NCBI GenBank assembly: GCA_903926205.1
Contig: CAIYID010000048.1
Coordinates: 1-64,000 of the forward strand
Reading direction: 5' to 3'
Origin: an uncultured Bdellovibrionales bacterium
GTDB lineage: Bacteria; Bdellovibrionota; Bdellovibrionia; Bdellovibrionales; Bdellovibrionaceae
Length of the DNA: 64,000 nucleotides
Of the stretch, positions 44,526 to 54,333 are shown one piece after another (within the stretch, counting starts at the first letter, position 1; every line of letters begins with the position of its first letter). The notes below the pieces were generated by a model, which saw only the letters and a list, made by a program, of their open reading frames with translations, was not told the DNA's origin and made no database searches. The position numbers and the translations under genes are program-made.

Positions 44526-45956
44526 CTATTTGAGTAAACGTTGCCCTGTTGCGAGCTCCAAATTAATCAGAGCCTCTATCGCTCCAATCTGGGCATTAAT
44601 AACGCCAGCTCGCGCGCGAAACAATTCACTTTCTGCATCAAGAATATCTGTGTTGGTGCGCGCACCGACCCGATGGCCTTCTCTTGCCAAGCGCACGCTT
44701 TCAGAGGACTTATCAACATCACCGACTCTGGATTGATAAACATTGCAATAATACAAATATTTTCTCTTCCACATTTCAAAATCATTCATCGCGGCTAACC
44801 GCGCCATGCGCAGTGATTTTTCGGCTTGATAACGACGTTCAACACTTTCTTTCGAACGTGAGATCGAAAGCATACCATCGAATAAATTCCAGGTGAGAGT
44901 CACTCCCACCTGATAGGCATCACGAAAAGCCGCGCTATCGGGAAAATTGGTATTGATATTATTGTAATAACTATAATTTCCAAAAAGACTAATTTTTGGT
45001 GACCAGAACCTCGAAGCGGCGGTCTCTGAGAACTCCAGACTTTCCTTTTTTTTCTCGAGGCTCAATAAATCAGAACGCTGCCGAAAAGAATCCAAATTGG
45101 TCGCGCGAATTCGATCCGCTTTCAAAACGGGCAAGTCCCCATTGAGCGCTCGAATCTCACGTTCTTCACCAAGAATTTCTGCCAATTTTTGTTTGGCGAT
45201 TTCACTATTATCCTGGGCATTCATGACTTCTGATTTCGCCTCACTCACCTGGACTTCCACTCGCAAAACATCGTAGTTAGTGGACACCCCGGCTTTTTTA
45301 AATAGCAAAACATCCCGAAGGTGGTCCTCGATCGTTTTTAAATTTTGCTCAGCGACATCCTTCAAAATCTGAGAGCCCAGTGCTTTGAAAAATTGCAAAG
45401 TGATTTCTTTTTCCACCTTGAATTGAGTCCAGGAATAATCATTGGCGACAGCCTCCTCACCAGAAGAAGCGGCTCGGTAATTATTGGTGCTCGCAAAACC
45501 ATCAAAAATTGGCAACTGAGCTGAAAGCGTGTAATTCCATGAAGGCACCACATTAGCAATAGTCATTGTCCCTAGAGTTGGCATCGTGAAATTGGACACC
45601 ATATAATTTTGACTAGTAATATCTGTTCCGACGAGAGTGACATTTGGCAAAAAACCGGAAAGACTTTCTCTTTTTTTCCAGCGAGCTTCCTCACTCGCGG
45701 AACGCGCGACTTCAATTTTCGGAGAATTTACAGCCCCTTCTGAAATGGCTTGTTCTAAGTTTAAATAAGTTGTTCCAGAAGAGATTTTTGATGCCCTGTC
45801 AGCGCGATTCGTGCTTTCAAAACTCTCTATGCCAAGAGCTTGTGCTGACGCCAAGACGCTGACAAATAGCATTCTAAATAACCCACTCAATAAGCTTCTC
45901 GATAACTTTGAAATCAAAAAATTCGTGGGTCCTTGGCAAAATGCATTTAAATCCAT
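44526..45956 (-). CDS. TolC-family outer-membrane efflux channel
   Basis: A 476-residue outer-membrane factor. Start at 45956 is chosen because CGAGG lies 8 nt upstream of a double ATG and the N-terminus then carries a signal peptide (LSRSLLSGLFRMLFVSVLASAQA). Two related halves show the OEP pattern, with amphipathic helices and strands such as WNYTLSAQLPIFDGFAS and YQVGVTLTWNLFDGM. The repeated 'L-F-DG' strand ends are typical of TolC. It is first in the efflux operon and 13 bp before the adaptor gene. Confidence 0.92.
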   Translation of the reverse strand: MDLNAFCQGPTNFLISKLSRSLLSGLFRMLFVSVLASAQALGIESFESTNRADRASKISSGTTYLNLEQAISEGAVNSPKIEVARSASEEARWKKRESLSGFLPNVTLVGTDITSQNYMVSNFTMPTLGTMTIANVVPSWNYTLSAQLPIFDGFASTNNYRAASSGEEAVANDYSWTQFKVEKEITLQFFKALGSQILKDVAEQNLKTIEDHLRDVLLFKKAGVSTNYDVLRVEVQVSEAKSEVMNAQDNSEIAKQKLAEILGEEREIRALNGDLPVLKADRIRATNLDSFRQRSDLLSLEKKKESLEFSETAASRFWSPKISLFGNYSYYNNINTNFPDSAAFRDAYQVGVTLTWNLFDGMLSISRSKESVERRYQAEKSLRMARLAAMNDFEMWKRKYLYYCNVYQSRVGDVDKSSESVRLAREGHRVGARTNTDILDAESELFRARAGVINAQIGAIEALINLELATGQRLLK

Positions 45957-46091
45957 CATTTCGAAAACCTCGCGCGGGGAAAATCTCCCAGAATTCATCT
46001 GATTAGTCCATCAAATATTGTTCATTCACAAAATGCCATTCCCTGACAATATTCCATGACAAATCTTAGGTTCCCAGATTACTGTTGACGC

Positions 46092-47228
46092 ATGGAATGG
46101 ATCCCATTGGTCAGGCCCAGCTACGGGGCTACTGAAGAAAAAGAACTTTTGAACTGTTTCCACCAAGGACGCTTGGAGGGCGATGGTCCCTACACCAAAA
46201 AGATTCATCAATTTTTTCAACAAACTTATCAAATTGAAAAAGCTCTGTTCACTACCTCCTGCACGGATGCCCTCGAACTCGCAGCCCTCTTGCTAGATAT
46301 CAAACCCGGCGATGAAGTTATTATTCCATCCTACACCTTCGTTTCGACCGCTCATGCTTTTGCTCTGCGAGGTGCAAAAATTGTTTTTATCGACAGTCAA
46401 CCCGATCATCCAAACGTGAGTATTGAGGCCATTCGAAAAGCACTGACACCTCGGACCCGTGCGGTTGTCCCTGTTCATTATGCTGGTTTTTCCTGTGAGA
46501 TGGATCAGCTCATGAAACTCTCCGCAGAAAAAAACTTTATTGTGATTGCGGACGCCGCTCAAGCCATCGAGTCCAAATATTTGGGCAAGCCCGCCATTGC
46601 CTGGGGGCATATGAGCACCCTTTCTTTTCATCAAACCAAAAACATTTCCTGCGGTGAGGGCGGAATGTTGATCATTAATGATAAAAAATTTGCGAAACGC
46701 GCTGAAATTCTCCGCGAAAAAGGCACCAATCGCAGTGCCTTTTTCCGAGGAGAGGTCGATAAATACAATTGCATCGATATTGGCTCTTCCTATTTAGGAT
46801 CTGATCTTTTGGCGAGCATTCTTTGGGCACAACTTGAGCGGCGTGAGGAATTGCAACTGGCTCGCCATAAAATTTGGAAGGCTTATCATGAGAAACTCGC
46901 CCCGCTTGCAAATGCTGGTAAAATTGTCTTACCAAAAATCCTGCCCAACACCGAACACAACGCCCATTGCTATTATGTGATTTGCAAAGATCTGGAAGAA
47001 AGAACTCAACTTATTACATTTCTAAAGGATCGACAAATCGGAGCCGTTTTTCATTATTTATCGCTACACAAGAGTCCTTATTATTTGCCTTTGCATGACG
47101 GACGAGACTTACCGATGTCCGACCACTACACAGACGCCCTCTTACGTTTGCCGCTTTTTCCAACGATGACCGAAGCCGAACTCGATCACGTCATTCGATC
47201 AATTCACGATTTTTTTCGGAAACTTTAA
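46092..47228 (+). CDS. DegT/DnrJ/EryC1 aminotransferase, dTDP-4-oxo-6-deoxyglucose transaminase (WecE/RffA-like)
   Basis: A 378-residue PLP enzyme. It parallels E. coli RffA/WecE along its length, including PGDEVIIPSYTFVSTAHAF, VVPVHYAG, SFHQTKN with the Schiff-base Lys183, and REKGTNRSAFFRGEVDKY. The reaction would make dTDP-4-amino-4,6-dideoxy-sugar from the 4-keto sugar, using glutamate, for O-antigen, ECA or EPS precursors. No dTDP-rhamnose-type neighbours are close; the sugar genes at 1-12 kb are 34 kb away. Its last 30 bp overlap the convergent Hsp20-like gene. Confidence 0.9.
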   Translation: MEWIPLVRPSYGATEEKELLNCFHQGRLEGDGPYTKKIHQFFQQTYQIEKALFTTSCTDALELAALLLDIKPGDEVIIPSYTFVSTAHAFALRGAKIVFIDSQPDHPNVSIEAIRKALTPRTRAVVPVHYAGFSCEMDQLMKLSAEKNFIVIADAAQAIESKYLGKPAIAWGHMSTLSFHQTKNISCGEGGMLIINDKKFAKRAEILREKGTNRSAFFRGEVDKYNCIDIGSSYLGSDLLASILWAQLERREELQLARHKIWKAYHEKLAPLANAGKIVLPKILPNTEHNAHCYYVICKDLEERTQLITFLKDRQIGAVFHYLSLHKSPYYLPLHDGRDLPMSDHYTDALLRLPLFPTMTEAELDHVIRSIHDFFRKL

Positions 47229-47738
47229 AGTCAAAGTTTCAGGGGAATTATCAATTTCCACCTTTTTAGTGTCAGTATTTTCCGGAGCGGGAAAACTTCG
47301 ATTGAAGCTCTCAACGAGGACTCCCCCATGATTATTTTCATTATGAATTTGACCCTTCAAATTGACCTGCCCGTCCACCACCTCAACATTCAAGCTATGC
47401 CCATCAAGACCTTTGATTGAAACATCCAAATAAACATATTGATCATCCTCCCTTTGCTTGACCGCTCCAGGTGCCTCCGTCGCAGAATCCATTCCAAGAC
47501 CTAAGCCGGAATCTGAATCCATTTCAGACTCGAAGTCTGAAAATGGAAAATTCGGAAGCTTTGGCATTCTTGACCCGCTGAAGGGCGCCAGTCGCGCTGA
47601 GGGAAAAACCCAAGAAAGCGCAATCCGGGGAATATTGGAAAAACAGCTTTGCCAACCTAGACAGACAAAAATACCTAAAAAAAAGCCCATCAAGCCGGTG
47701 AGAAAACTTCGTGGTTTTTTGCTGGATTCTTTGATCAT
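47199..47738 (-). CDS. Membrane-anchored Hsp20/alpha-crystallin-like protein
   Basis: A 179-residue protein. An N-terminal hydrophobic segment (about 11-28, SFLTGLMGFFLGIFVCLGW) precedes a variable region and then an alpha-crystallin-like domain (about 95-175): DDQYVYLDVSIKGLDGHSL, VEVVDGQVNLKGQIHNE and ESFNRSFPAPENTD. It ends KVEIDNSPETLTLKFPKK. Small heat shock proteins are normally soluble, so the anchor suggests a periplasmic or membrane-facing chaperone. The family call rests on strand order and the NSPETLTLKFPK terminus. Confidence 0.7.
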   Translation of the reverse strand: MIKESSKKPRSFLTGLMGFFLGIFVCLGWQSCFSNIPRIALSWVFPSARLAPFSGSRMPKLPNFPFSDFESEMDSDSGLGLGMDSATEAPGAVKQREDDQYVYLDVSIKGLDGHSLNVEVVDGQVNLKGQIHNENNHGGVLVESFNRSFPAPENTDTKKVEIDNSPETLTLKFPKKIVN

Positions 47739-47894
47739 TATTAATTATTGAATCATTCTTACACCTAAGGTCAAAGATTCACCCGCTGAGTCATTACTCA
47801 TAAATACAAGTCATTCTGTGATCCCACTTAAAAACTATGTTACTCTCTCAGAAGTTGCTTTTTTTTGAAAGCCTTGATCTGAAGGAGCCCTGCT

Positions 47895-49481
47895 TTGACT
47901 CTTAATTTATTCCTTATTTTTTTAGTCTGCTTATTCTTTGGTGCCCTCCTTGGGTGGTTCTCTTATCGTCTTTATCGCGCCGGAATTCGCTATGCCGCTG
48001 AGCTCGAAGCTGAAGAGCTTTTGCGAGAGGCCAAAGATCGTCTGGAGCTACAAGAGCTCGAGGAAAAAGAATACCTACAAGAAATTGAAGCAGAACTTTG
48101 GACTAAAGATGAACCGGGCATGATGAAAACCGAAGAGCGAATTGAAGAACTTCAAGAACTCTCTGATGAAAAAAAACAAAAATCCGACAATCTATACAGT
48201 GTCGAACGACAAAAAACTCTGACTTTTGAGACGGAAATTCAAAAGGGAGAACTTGAGGTCGCCAAGTGCGAAAAAGAACAAACAACTCTCAAAGCGGCCA
48301 TTGTTGACCTTAATAAGAAATACATCGAAAAACTCTCTGGTCGAATTGGAGTCGAAACGGACTCCGTTCAAAAAGATTTGGTACAAGAAATTCTTCGCGA
48401 AGCTGATGAACGAGCAAAAAAATACATTGATTTTCAAGAAGAAGAAGCCAAAGAACACTCTGAAGATCGTGCCAAGTATTATATCGACATTGCGATGGCG
48501 CGATTTGCGCGGCCTTACTGTGGCGAGCGCGGAATAGCTTCAGCTTATTTTGAAACTGCTGAGCAGCGCCAAGTCCTCTGCGATCCTGAAGGTAAAAATC
48601 TTAAAACCATCGAAGAAATCACGGGTTGCGATATCATTGTTGAACCTGATTCTGAACTTGTCGGCGTTGCGGGCTTCGATCCTGTTCGTCGCGAACTGAC
48701 TCGAAGATTGATTGAACGAATTCTCAAAGAAAAAAGAACTGTAACTTCAGAGTTTATCAAAGATAAGGCCGAGCACATCAAACGGGAACTCTTTGCTTTG
48801 ATCAAACGAGATGGCGATGCGATTGCCAAAGAGCTTGGCCTTCATGGCTTGCATCCAGAGATTCGTCAGATGATGGGAAGTCTTCGATATCGGTACTCTT
48901 TCACACAAAATCAATATTTTCATTGTGCGGAGGTGGGCTGGCTCTGCGGTCTTTTGGCTCAAGAAATGGGAGTCGTGGACCCTCGAAAAGCTCGTCGTGC
49001 AGGAATGCTGCACGATCTTGGCAAATCCATGGACCATGAGTTGGATGGAGGACACGCAATGATTGGTGCCAACTTCATCGAAGCTCGCAACGAAGCGCCA
49101 GACATCGTCCATGCTGTACGCGCCCATCACTTTGACGAAGTCCCTAGCACTAATTTGGCATTCTTGGTCATCACTGCAGACGCGATCTCTGGCGCCCGCC
49201 CAGGAGCCCGTCGCTCCACGATGGAAACTTACACTCAAAAAATCACCGAACTCGATGGCATTGCGCGCTCCTTCAATGGAGTCACCGATTGCTATGTTCT
49301 CAACGGCGGTCGGGAGCTTCGAGTGATGGTGAACGGCAAAAAAATCGATGACCTTGAGGCGATGAAAATCGGTCGAGAAATGGCGGCACGAATCGAAGCT
49401 GAGTGTAGCTATCCAGGACAAATTAAAGTCGTCGTGGTTCGAGAAACTTTGGTGGTTGAAACCACGCGCGCTCATAATTAG
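47895..49481 (+). CDS. rny: Ribonuclease Y
   Basis: A 528-residue endoribonuclease starting at a TTG with AAGGAG 8 nt upstream. It has an N-terminal membrane anchor (about 4-22), a long coiled coil (about 30-215) and a KH domain with DPEGKNLKTIEEITGC (about 230-245). The HD domain has LHDLGKSMDHE carrying His373 and Asp374. The C-terminus is typical (SYPGQIKVVVVRETLVVET). It cleaves mRNA at the inner membrane to start decay. Residues 90-170 look more charged than usual. An antisense open frame on the minus strand is a composition shadow. Confidence 0.93.
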   Translation: MTLNLFLIFLVCLFFGALLGWFSYRLYRAGIRYAAELEAEELLREAKDRLELQELEEKEYLQEIEAELWTKDEPGMMKTEERIEELQELSDEKKQKSDNLYSVERQKTLTFETEIQKGELEVAKCEKEQTTLKAAIVDLNKKYIEKLSGRIGVETDSVQKDLVQEILREADERAKKYIDFQEEEAKEHSEDRAKYYIDIAMARFARPYCGERGIASAYFETAEQRQVLCDPEGKNLKTIEEITGCDIIVEPDSELVGVAGFDPVRRELTRRLIERILKEKRTVTSEFIKDKAEHIKRELFALIKRDGDAIAKELGLHGLHPEIRQMMGSLRYRYSFTQNQYFHCAEVGWLCGLLAQEMGVVDPRKARRAGMLHDLGKSMDHELDGGHAMIGANFIEARNEAPDIVHAVRAHHFDEVPSTNLAFLVITADAISGARPGARRSTMETYTQKITELDGIARSFNGVTDCYVLNGGRELRVMVNGKKIDDLEAMKIGREMAARIEAECSYPGQIKVVVVRETLVVETTRAHN

Positions 49482-49857
49482 AAATTAATATTGCTCCAAT
49501 GACTTATATCAAGTTAGAAATTACGAACTGGAAGCCAAACAATTTGCTATCAAAATTAGATTTTTTAAGAGGCCTACGTCTTAACTCGCACTCGACACCA
49601 TCTAACGCACTCACTTGGCTTTCTAACGATAAAAGTTAATCCACAAAAAGAAGAAAGAACCAAAATACTGTTTAGAAATTTGACAATCATGAATTTTTAA
49701 CAGATTTCTCCTCATAAAATGAGCAAAATACTCCTGAATAAAAATAAATTACTGAAAAATTCAATTTAATAACTATAATTCTTTCACTTATAAAAAGTGT
49801 TCTAACTGAATTAAAAAAATCGTTTTTAAACTTTTTTTAAAAACAACTGGAGTACAA
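49482..49857. promoter_or_regulatory. AT-rich gene-free region with a stem before the next start
   Basis: No coding frame is convincing in this 376 bp AT-rich gap. A 9-bp stem, GTTTTTAAA/TTTAAAAAC with a 5-nt loop, lies at 49822-49844 and ends 4 nt before the GGAG ribosome site of the gene at 49858. A smaller CACTT/AAGTG stem lies further upstream. No -35/-10 pair was assigned. Confidence 0.35.
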
Positions 49858-50358
49858 ATGAAAACCTTCAACACGTTAATGATTATTCTCGGTATTATGC
49901 AAAGTGGTTTGGCTTTAGCCAACGAACTGCCTAGCGAATCTATTCACAAATCTGTCGTTAGTGTTCACTACAATTCACAAGCGAACTTTGTATTTAAAGG
50001 AAGTCAATTCGAGTTGGATGTCCCTCTCACTAGCACAGGAGCTATCGATTGGTCTGCAGCAGTCGGTGTTGATGAAACCCATCTCAATGCTTTTCTCAAT
50101 TCCAACAATATTTCTATTGAGGTGGACGGTCGTATTTACGTCATTCCGGGCAGTCATATTCTTGATGCTCTTCTTGCTGTCGGTTACTCTGATAAAGTGG
50201 GAGGAACCGCAGGATTCGATCCCAACGGTGGTCCCTATGTCGGAGTTGGCTTAGAGACAGTGTTGAATGATATTGTGGTCATTGGAGCAAAAGTGACTCA
50301 AGGTTTAAAAGGCCCTCCTCGTATTTTGTTTTCTTTCGGTTTCCGATTACCACAATAG
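49858..50358 (+). CDS. Secreted protein of unknown function
   Basis: A 166-residue protein with a signal peptide (cut near LALA, residue 21) and a GGAG site 5 nt before the ATG. The mature part is beta-rich, with a C-terminal Gly-rich part (GGTAGFDPNGGPYVGVG) and a final stretch ending FSFGFRLPQ. It might be a small barrel or adhesion domain. No family was recognised. It is followed by the gene at 50399 after 40 bp, and the two could be an operon. Confidence 0.55.
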   Translation: MKTFNTLMIILGIMQSGLALANELPSESIHKSVVSVHYNSQANFVFKGSQFELDVPLTSTGAIDWSAAVGVDETHLNAFLNSNNISIEVDGRIYVIPGSHILDALLAVGYSDKVGGTAGFDPNGGPYVGVGLETVLNDIVVIGAKVTQGLKGPPRILFSFGFRLPQ

Positions 50359-50398
50359 AACAACATAGCTTGATCCGCTAATTAGCAAGGAGCAATTC

Positions 50399-51640
50399 GT
50401 GTTGCGTGTATTGATGGCCATTATGTTCATCATGGTTGGGTTTTCAACTGGCCCTTCTTTGGCGATCACTGAGCCATCAAATCCAGAGAAAAACATCTCT
50501 GCAAAATCGTCTGAGCCCACCGCGACCATTGTTAAAGTTAACAATTCTGAGAATTTTTCCGCTGATACGGACTTCACACCCCGCTCGATTGTGACCACCC
50601 GAGTGGAAAACCTCTCCCTGCCGCAATTGAATGCCGCTCTTATGGGGCTCAGTGATAATTCACAGGGAGAGGCCGTTTTAGCGACCGACAACGATCAGAT
50701 TGTCAACTCACTGATAGCGCATGAAAACTCTGGTAAAAAACCTTTTGCTAAAACTGTTTTATTTTTTAAAAATGTTGAGCAACAAGTAAAACAAGCTAGC
50801 TCCGACATGAAGCATTCTGCAACAAATGATAAATTTGGACTCATCTTTACGGTGATCAGTTTTGCTTATGATTCTCTGGTATGGATACAAGCGAGCAATA
50901 TGACAAATCTTCAAAAAATAGATATGATTTCCTTCAATCTGCTGATCGCGGCGAGCTTTGGAATAAATAAAGATCTTTGGGCAAGAGCGACAAAGCCGGT
51001 TGAAAATCGTGTGAAACAATTGCTCGAGCACATCGGGTCCTATTCAGAAAAAACACTCAGCTCTGCGGGACAAGTTCGGATTGATCTAGCCGCTAAATTT
51101 TCGGGGAGCTTTGCTCTGAGTCTCGGAATTCAAGTGGGTCGAATGATCATCTACAACGGCAATGAATTATTTTCGTCCAATAACCTTCTTCATATGGCAA
51201 GTGCTTCCGCCTTGCTCGCAGGAGTTCTCTCCTTGTCCCAATTTGCCTGGGATGAACAGATTGCTTTGGTCGATAGTGATCTGAATCCTTCAGCAAAATT
51301 TCTTCTCCGTCGCCTCAAGGAAATTCGTGGTTTAACTATGGGTTTATTGGCTCCCTCGAGCAAACTCATTCAGACAGGAAGTCTCGATGCGTTCCCGTGG
51401 ATTATTTCTGTTGTTCATGGTGGATTAGGAATATTGACTTACCTCAACTCAAGCTGGCTAGCAAAAGAGCTTGAGAGTATTAATTTAAAAAGATTTTTTA
51501 TTCCTCGCGAGGCCTCCCCGGAGGCTCCGCCAATCAATTCAGATTCGAAAAATCCAGTTTCAACCAATCCTGAGTCTTTCAACTCAGGATCAGTCAGACT
51601 GCGCTGTGAAAGTGTCCTTTTATCAAGCTGGGTTCATTAA
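50399..51640 (+). CDS. Membrane protein of unknown function
   Basis: A 413-residue protein starting at a GTG placed 6 nt after AAGGAG. The first 25 residues are a signal or membrane segment. A Ser/Asn-rich stretch (to about 100) leads to several hydrophobic segments (about 140-160, 175-190, 235-260, 265-290, 335-355). A charged stretch RRLKEIRGLT lies between them, and a Pro/Ser-rich tail with DSKNPVSTNPESFNS follows. Four or more membrane helices are likely. No family was recognised. It converges on fadE with 2 bp between stops. Confidence 0.5.
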   Translation: MLRVLMAIMFIMVGFSTGPSLAITEPSNPEKNISAKSSEPTATIVKVNNSENFSADTDFTPRSIVTTRVENLSLPQLNAALMGLSDNSQGEAVLATDNDQIVNSLIAHENSGKKPFAKTVLFFKNVEQQVKQASSDMKHSATNDKFGLIFTVISFAYDSLVWIQASNMTNLQKIDMISFNLLIAASFGINKDLWARATKPVENRVKQLLEHIGSYSEKTLSSAGQVRIDLAAKFSGSFALSLGIQVGRMIIYNGNELFSSNNLLHMASASALLAGVLSLSQFAWDEQIALVDSDLNPSAKFLLRRLKEIRGLTMGLLAPSSKLIQTGSLDAFPWIISVVHGGLGILTYLNSSWLAKELESINLKRFFIPREASPEAPPINSDSKNPVSTNPESFNSGSVRLRCESVLLSSWVH

Positions 51641-51642
51641 CC

Positions 51643-54102
51643 TCAAGCTTTATTCGACAGGTATTGCTCTTGATTAAAGTCATCAACTTGAATGACATCC
51701 CAACGAGCCGCTGCCGATTTTTTGATTAAATCATATTCTTCTGCAGTGATAATTGATTTCTCTTTCGCGGCCAAGAGAAGCGCATCGCCTTTTAATTTAG
51801 GCAAGATTTTCTCTCTGCGGGCTTTGCTTACTTTTTTCTGAACGGACTCAGATTTAAGTGACAAAGTCATTGCTAGTTCTAAGCGTGCAAAATGTTCTTT
51901 CTCATCTTTAGGAATATAAATACCTTCCGTCAAATGATCCCGAACATCTCCACCTTTCAGCACCGCTTGACACATCACCTGCTGCAAATGATCGGAAGCT
52001 TGCGAGCCTATTGAATTGAATCGTGACCACAAGCCAAAAATTTCTTTAAACACAAATTGAAAAGTTCCGAAAATCAATTTGCCTGACAGACTTTTTTGAC
52101 GAACTCCGTAAATATTATCGAAAATGCCATCGAAGCTGTGTTGAATTTCAGTCAGTGCATGTTTCAAAACAAATTTTGCAAAGGGAAGATCTTGCTCTCG
52201 ATGTCCTTCGGCCTCGAAACGACGTAACGTCGCTGATGCGATGTACATCCATGCCAAAATATCCGCGAATCTTCCGGTGATTTTTTCTCTGAATTTCAGC
52301 GTTCCACCCAAGGTCCCCATCGCCAAATCTGACAAAATGGCAAACGTCGCTGACGCCCAAGTTAAGCGCCGAACATACATTTTCAGTTCGCGATGCACAG
52401 GTGCTGGCGCTAAATATCCCCGAGTGATTGAGAGCACGATACTTCGGAAAGAATTTCGCACCACATGCCCAATATGACCCCAGAAAGCTTCGTCGAAACC
52501 CACCACATCGCCTTTATCCATTGAGTTCACTTCTTTAAAGGCATAAGGATGAGCCCGCAAAGCCCCTTGTCCAAACACCATCAAAGTTCGAGTCAAAATA
52601 TTCGCGCCTTCCACGGTGATACCAATTGGCATCGCTACATAAATTTGGCCGATCAAATTGCGCGGACCAAAAGAGATTCCGGTTCCGCCCATCACATCCA
52701 TGGAATCGTTGATGAGTTTACGTCCAAGCTCCGTCGAATAATATTTCGACATCGCCGTGATCACCGGTGGCTTAATGCCTTTATCCAAAGCACCCAGAGT
52801 GAAAACACGCATCGCTTCGAGTCCATAAGTGAATCCGAAAATTCGCGCCAATGGTTCTTCCACTCCTTCGAAAGAGCCAATGCTCACACCGAATTGTTGA
52901 CGAACCACCGCATGCGCGGAGCACACGCGAGTTCCCAATTTTGCGCCCCCCACACTTTGCGCTGGCAAGCTCACGCCTCGACCGGCGGCCAAGCACTCCA
53001 TCAACATTTTCCAACCTTTGCCGGCATTTCCTAGTCCACCAATGACTGCATCGACAGAAATTTCGACATCTTTACCTTGCGTCGGACAGTTGTAGAATGG
53101 CACGCCTAAAGGATCATGACGTTGACCAATCGAGACTCCTGGCAAGTTCGTAGGAATCAAGGCACAAGTAATACCGAGTTCTTCACCTTTGCCCAAGAGA
53201 TTTTCGGGATCTCGTAGTTTGAACGCGATACCTAAAACTGTGGCAATGGCCGCCAGAGTGATCCAACGTTTATTCCAATTCAGTCGCATGTACAATTTGC
53301 CGTCTTGACCTTTAAAGATCACACCTGAAGCTTGAATCGCTCCAGCGTCAGAACCCGCTGCGGGCTCTGTCAAAGCGAAGGCTGGAATTTCCCGGCCATC
53401 CGCCAATCTTGGTAAATAATGTTTTTTCTGCTCATCAGTTCCGTAGTGAACTAACAATTCCGCAGGCCCCAAAGAGTTTGGTACCATCACCGTGACACAA
53501 GCTGGAATTGAACGGCTGGAAATTTTTTGAATCACTTCCGAGTGCGCCAAAGCGCTAAAACCCAAACCGCCATATTCTTTGGGGATCACCATGCCGAAGA
53601 ATTTTTCTTTCTTCATGATCTCCCAAACTTTTTCATCAAAATCACGCTCTTTCCAAATTTTCCAAGCGTCGATTTGGGCACAAAGTTTTTCAACCGGGCC
53701 ATTTAAAAAAGCTTGCTCCTCGTCGGTCATTTTTGGATAAGGTTCTGCGAGAATCTTTTTAAAATCTGGTTTACCAGAAAAAAGATCGGACTCCACCCAC
53801 ACCACTCCCGCTTCCAGAGCCGTTCTTTCGGTCTCTGAAATTTTTGGCATAAAGTCTTTCATCAAAGCCATGACCGGCTTTGTCGCCAACAATCGTCGGA
53901 TGGGTGGAATAATAAAGATGGCAAAAAAGACGGCCACCGCAATCAAGGCCGGAACTGGCGCACCAAATCCGAACATGATAAATAGCGTGGCTAAGGCCCA
54001 CACGATTAAAGGACTCCCTAAATACCCCACAATGAGTATGAGTAATATAGAGCCCACAGTACTAAGGGCACAATAATGTTCAAAGAAACCTGCGTATTCC
54101 AC
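51643..54102 (-). CDS. fadE: Acyl-CoA dehydrogenase FadE
   Basis: An 819-residue long-form acyl-CoA dehydrogenase starting at GTG with AGGAG 7 nt upstream. E. coli FadE is 814 residues. N-terminal membrane segments (about 10-65) are typical of FadE. The flavoenzyme core shows MVIPKEYGGLGFSALAHSEV, PAFALTEPAAGSDAGAIQ and VMGGTGISFGPRN. A long C-terminal extension follows, as in the FadE subfamily. It catalyses the first step of fatty-acid beta-oxidation. No fadB/A genes are adjacent, and no FadR site was identified. Confidence 0.95.
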   Translation of the reverse strand: MEYAGFFEHYCALSTVGSILLILIVGYLGSPLIVWALATLFIMFGFGAPVPALIAVAVFFAIFIIPPIRRLLATKPVMALMKDFMPKISETERTALEAGVVWVESDLFSGKPDFKKILAEPYPKMTDEEQAFLNGPVEKLCAQIDAWKIWKERDFDEKVWEIMKKEKFFGMVIPKEYGGLGFSALAHSEVIQKISSRSIPACVTVMVPNSLGPAELLVHYGTDEQKKHYLPRLADGREIPAFALTEPAAGSDAGAIQASGVIFKGQDGKLYMRLNWNKRWITLAAIATVLGIAFKLRDPENLLGKGEELGITCALIPTNLPGVSIGQRHDPLGVPFYNCPTQGKDVEISVDAVIGGLGNAGKGWKMLMECLAAGRGVSLPAQSVGGAKLGTRVCSAHAVVRQQFGVSIGSFEGVEEPLARIFGFTYGLEAMRVFTLGALDKGIKPPVITAMSKYYSTELGRKLINDSMDVMGGTGISFGPRNLIGQIYVAMPIGITVEGANILTRTLMVFGQGALRAHPYAFKEVNSMDKGDVVGFDEAFWGHIGHVVRNSFRSIVLSITRGYLAPAPVHRELKMYVRRLTWASATFAILSDLAMGTLGGTLKFREKITGRFADILAWMYIASATLRRFEAEGHREQDLPFAKFVLKHALTEIQHSFDGIFDNIYGVRQKSLSGKLIFGTFQFVFKEIFGLWSRFNSIGSQASDHLQQVMCQAVLKGGDVRDHLTEGIYIPKDEKEHFARLELAMTLSLKSESVQKKVSKARREKILPKLKGDALLLAAKEKSIITAEEYDLIKKSAAARWDVIQVDDFNQEQYLSNKA

Positions 54103-54333
54103 GATGCTTCTCCTGTTATGTAGTAGATATGCTCTGACTTAATCATCAGCGCTTTCAATTAGATATTAGAAACCTGCAAAGAATTTCGTGCAAGCCTTTT
54201 AGAATTTCTTTACCCGACTAGTAGCGACTGATTCATAATAAATTCCCCCCAAAGGTAGAGACCCCATGGCCCTTGTCAGCATTCTCATAAGAATGGTGTT
54301 GGTTTTTTATATCTATGCTAGTGTACCACCATT
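54103..54333. promoter_or_regulatory. Divergent gap between fadE and the lipoprotein gene
   Basis: This 231 bp gap must hold promoters for fadE (minus) and the lipoprotein (plus). A 6-bp stem, CATTCT/AGAATG with a CATA loop (54280-54295), is visible 40 nt before the lipoprotein start. No operator was recognised. Confidence 0.3.

Noticed and set aside
48747-49475. 242-codon open frame on the minus strand
   Set aside because: It is fully antisense to the RNase Y gene, which has clear KH and HD motifs; the frame has no recognisable domain and no ribosome site.
52549-53034. 161-codon open frame on the plus strand
   Set aside because: It is antisense within fadE, and its His/Ser/Arg-rich peptide has no domain pattern.
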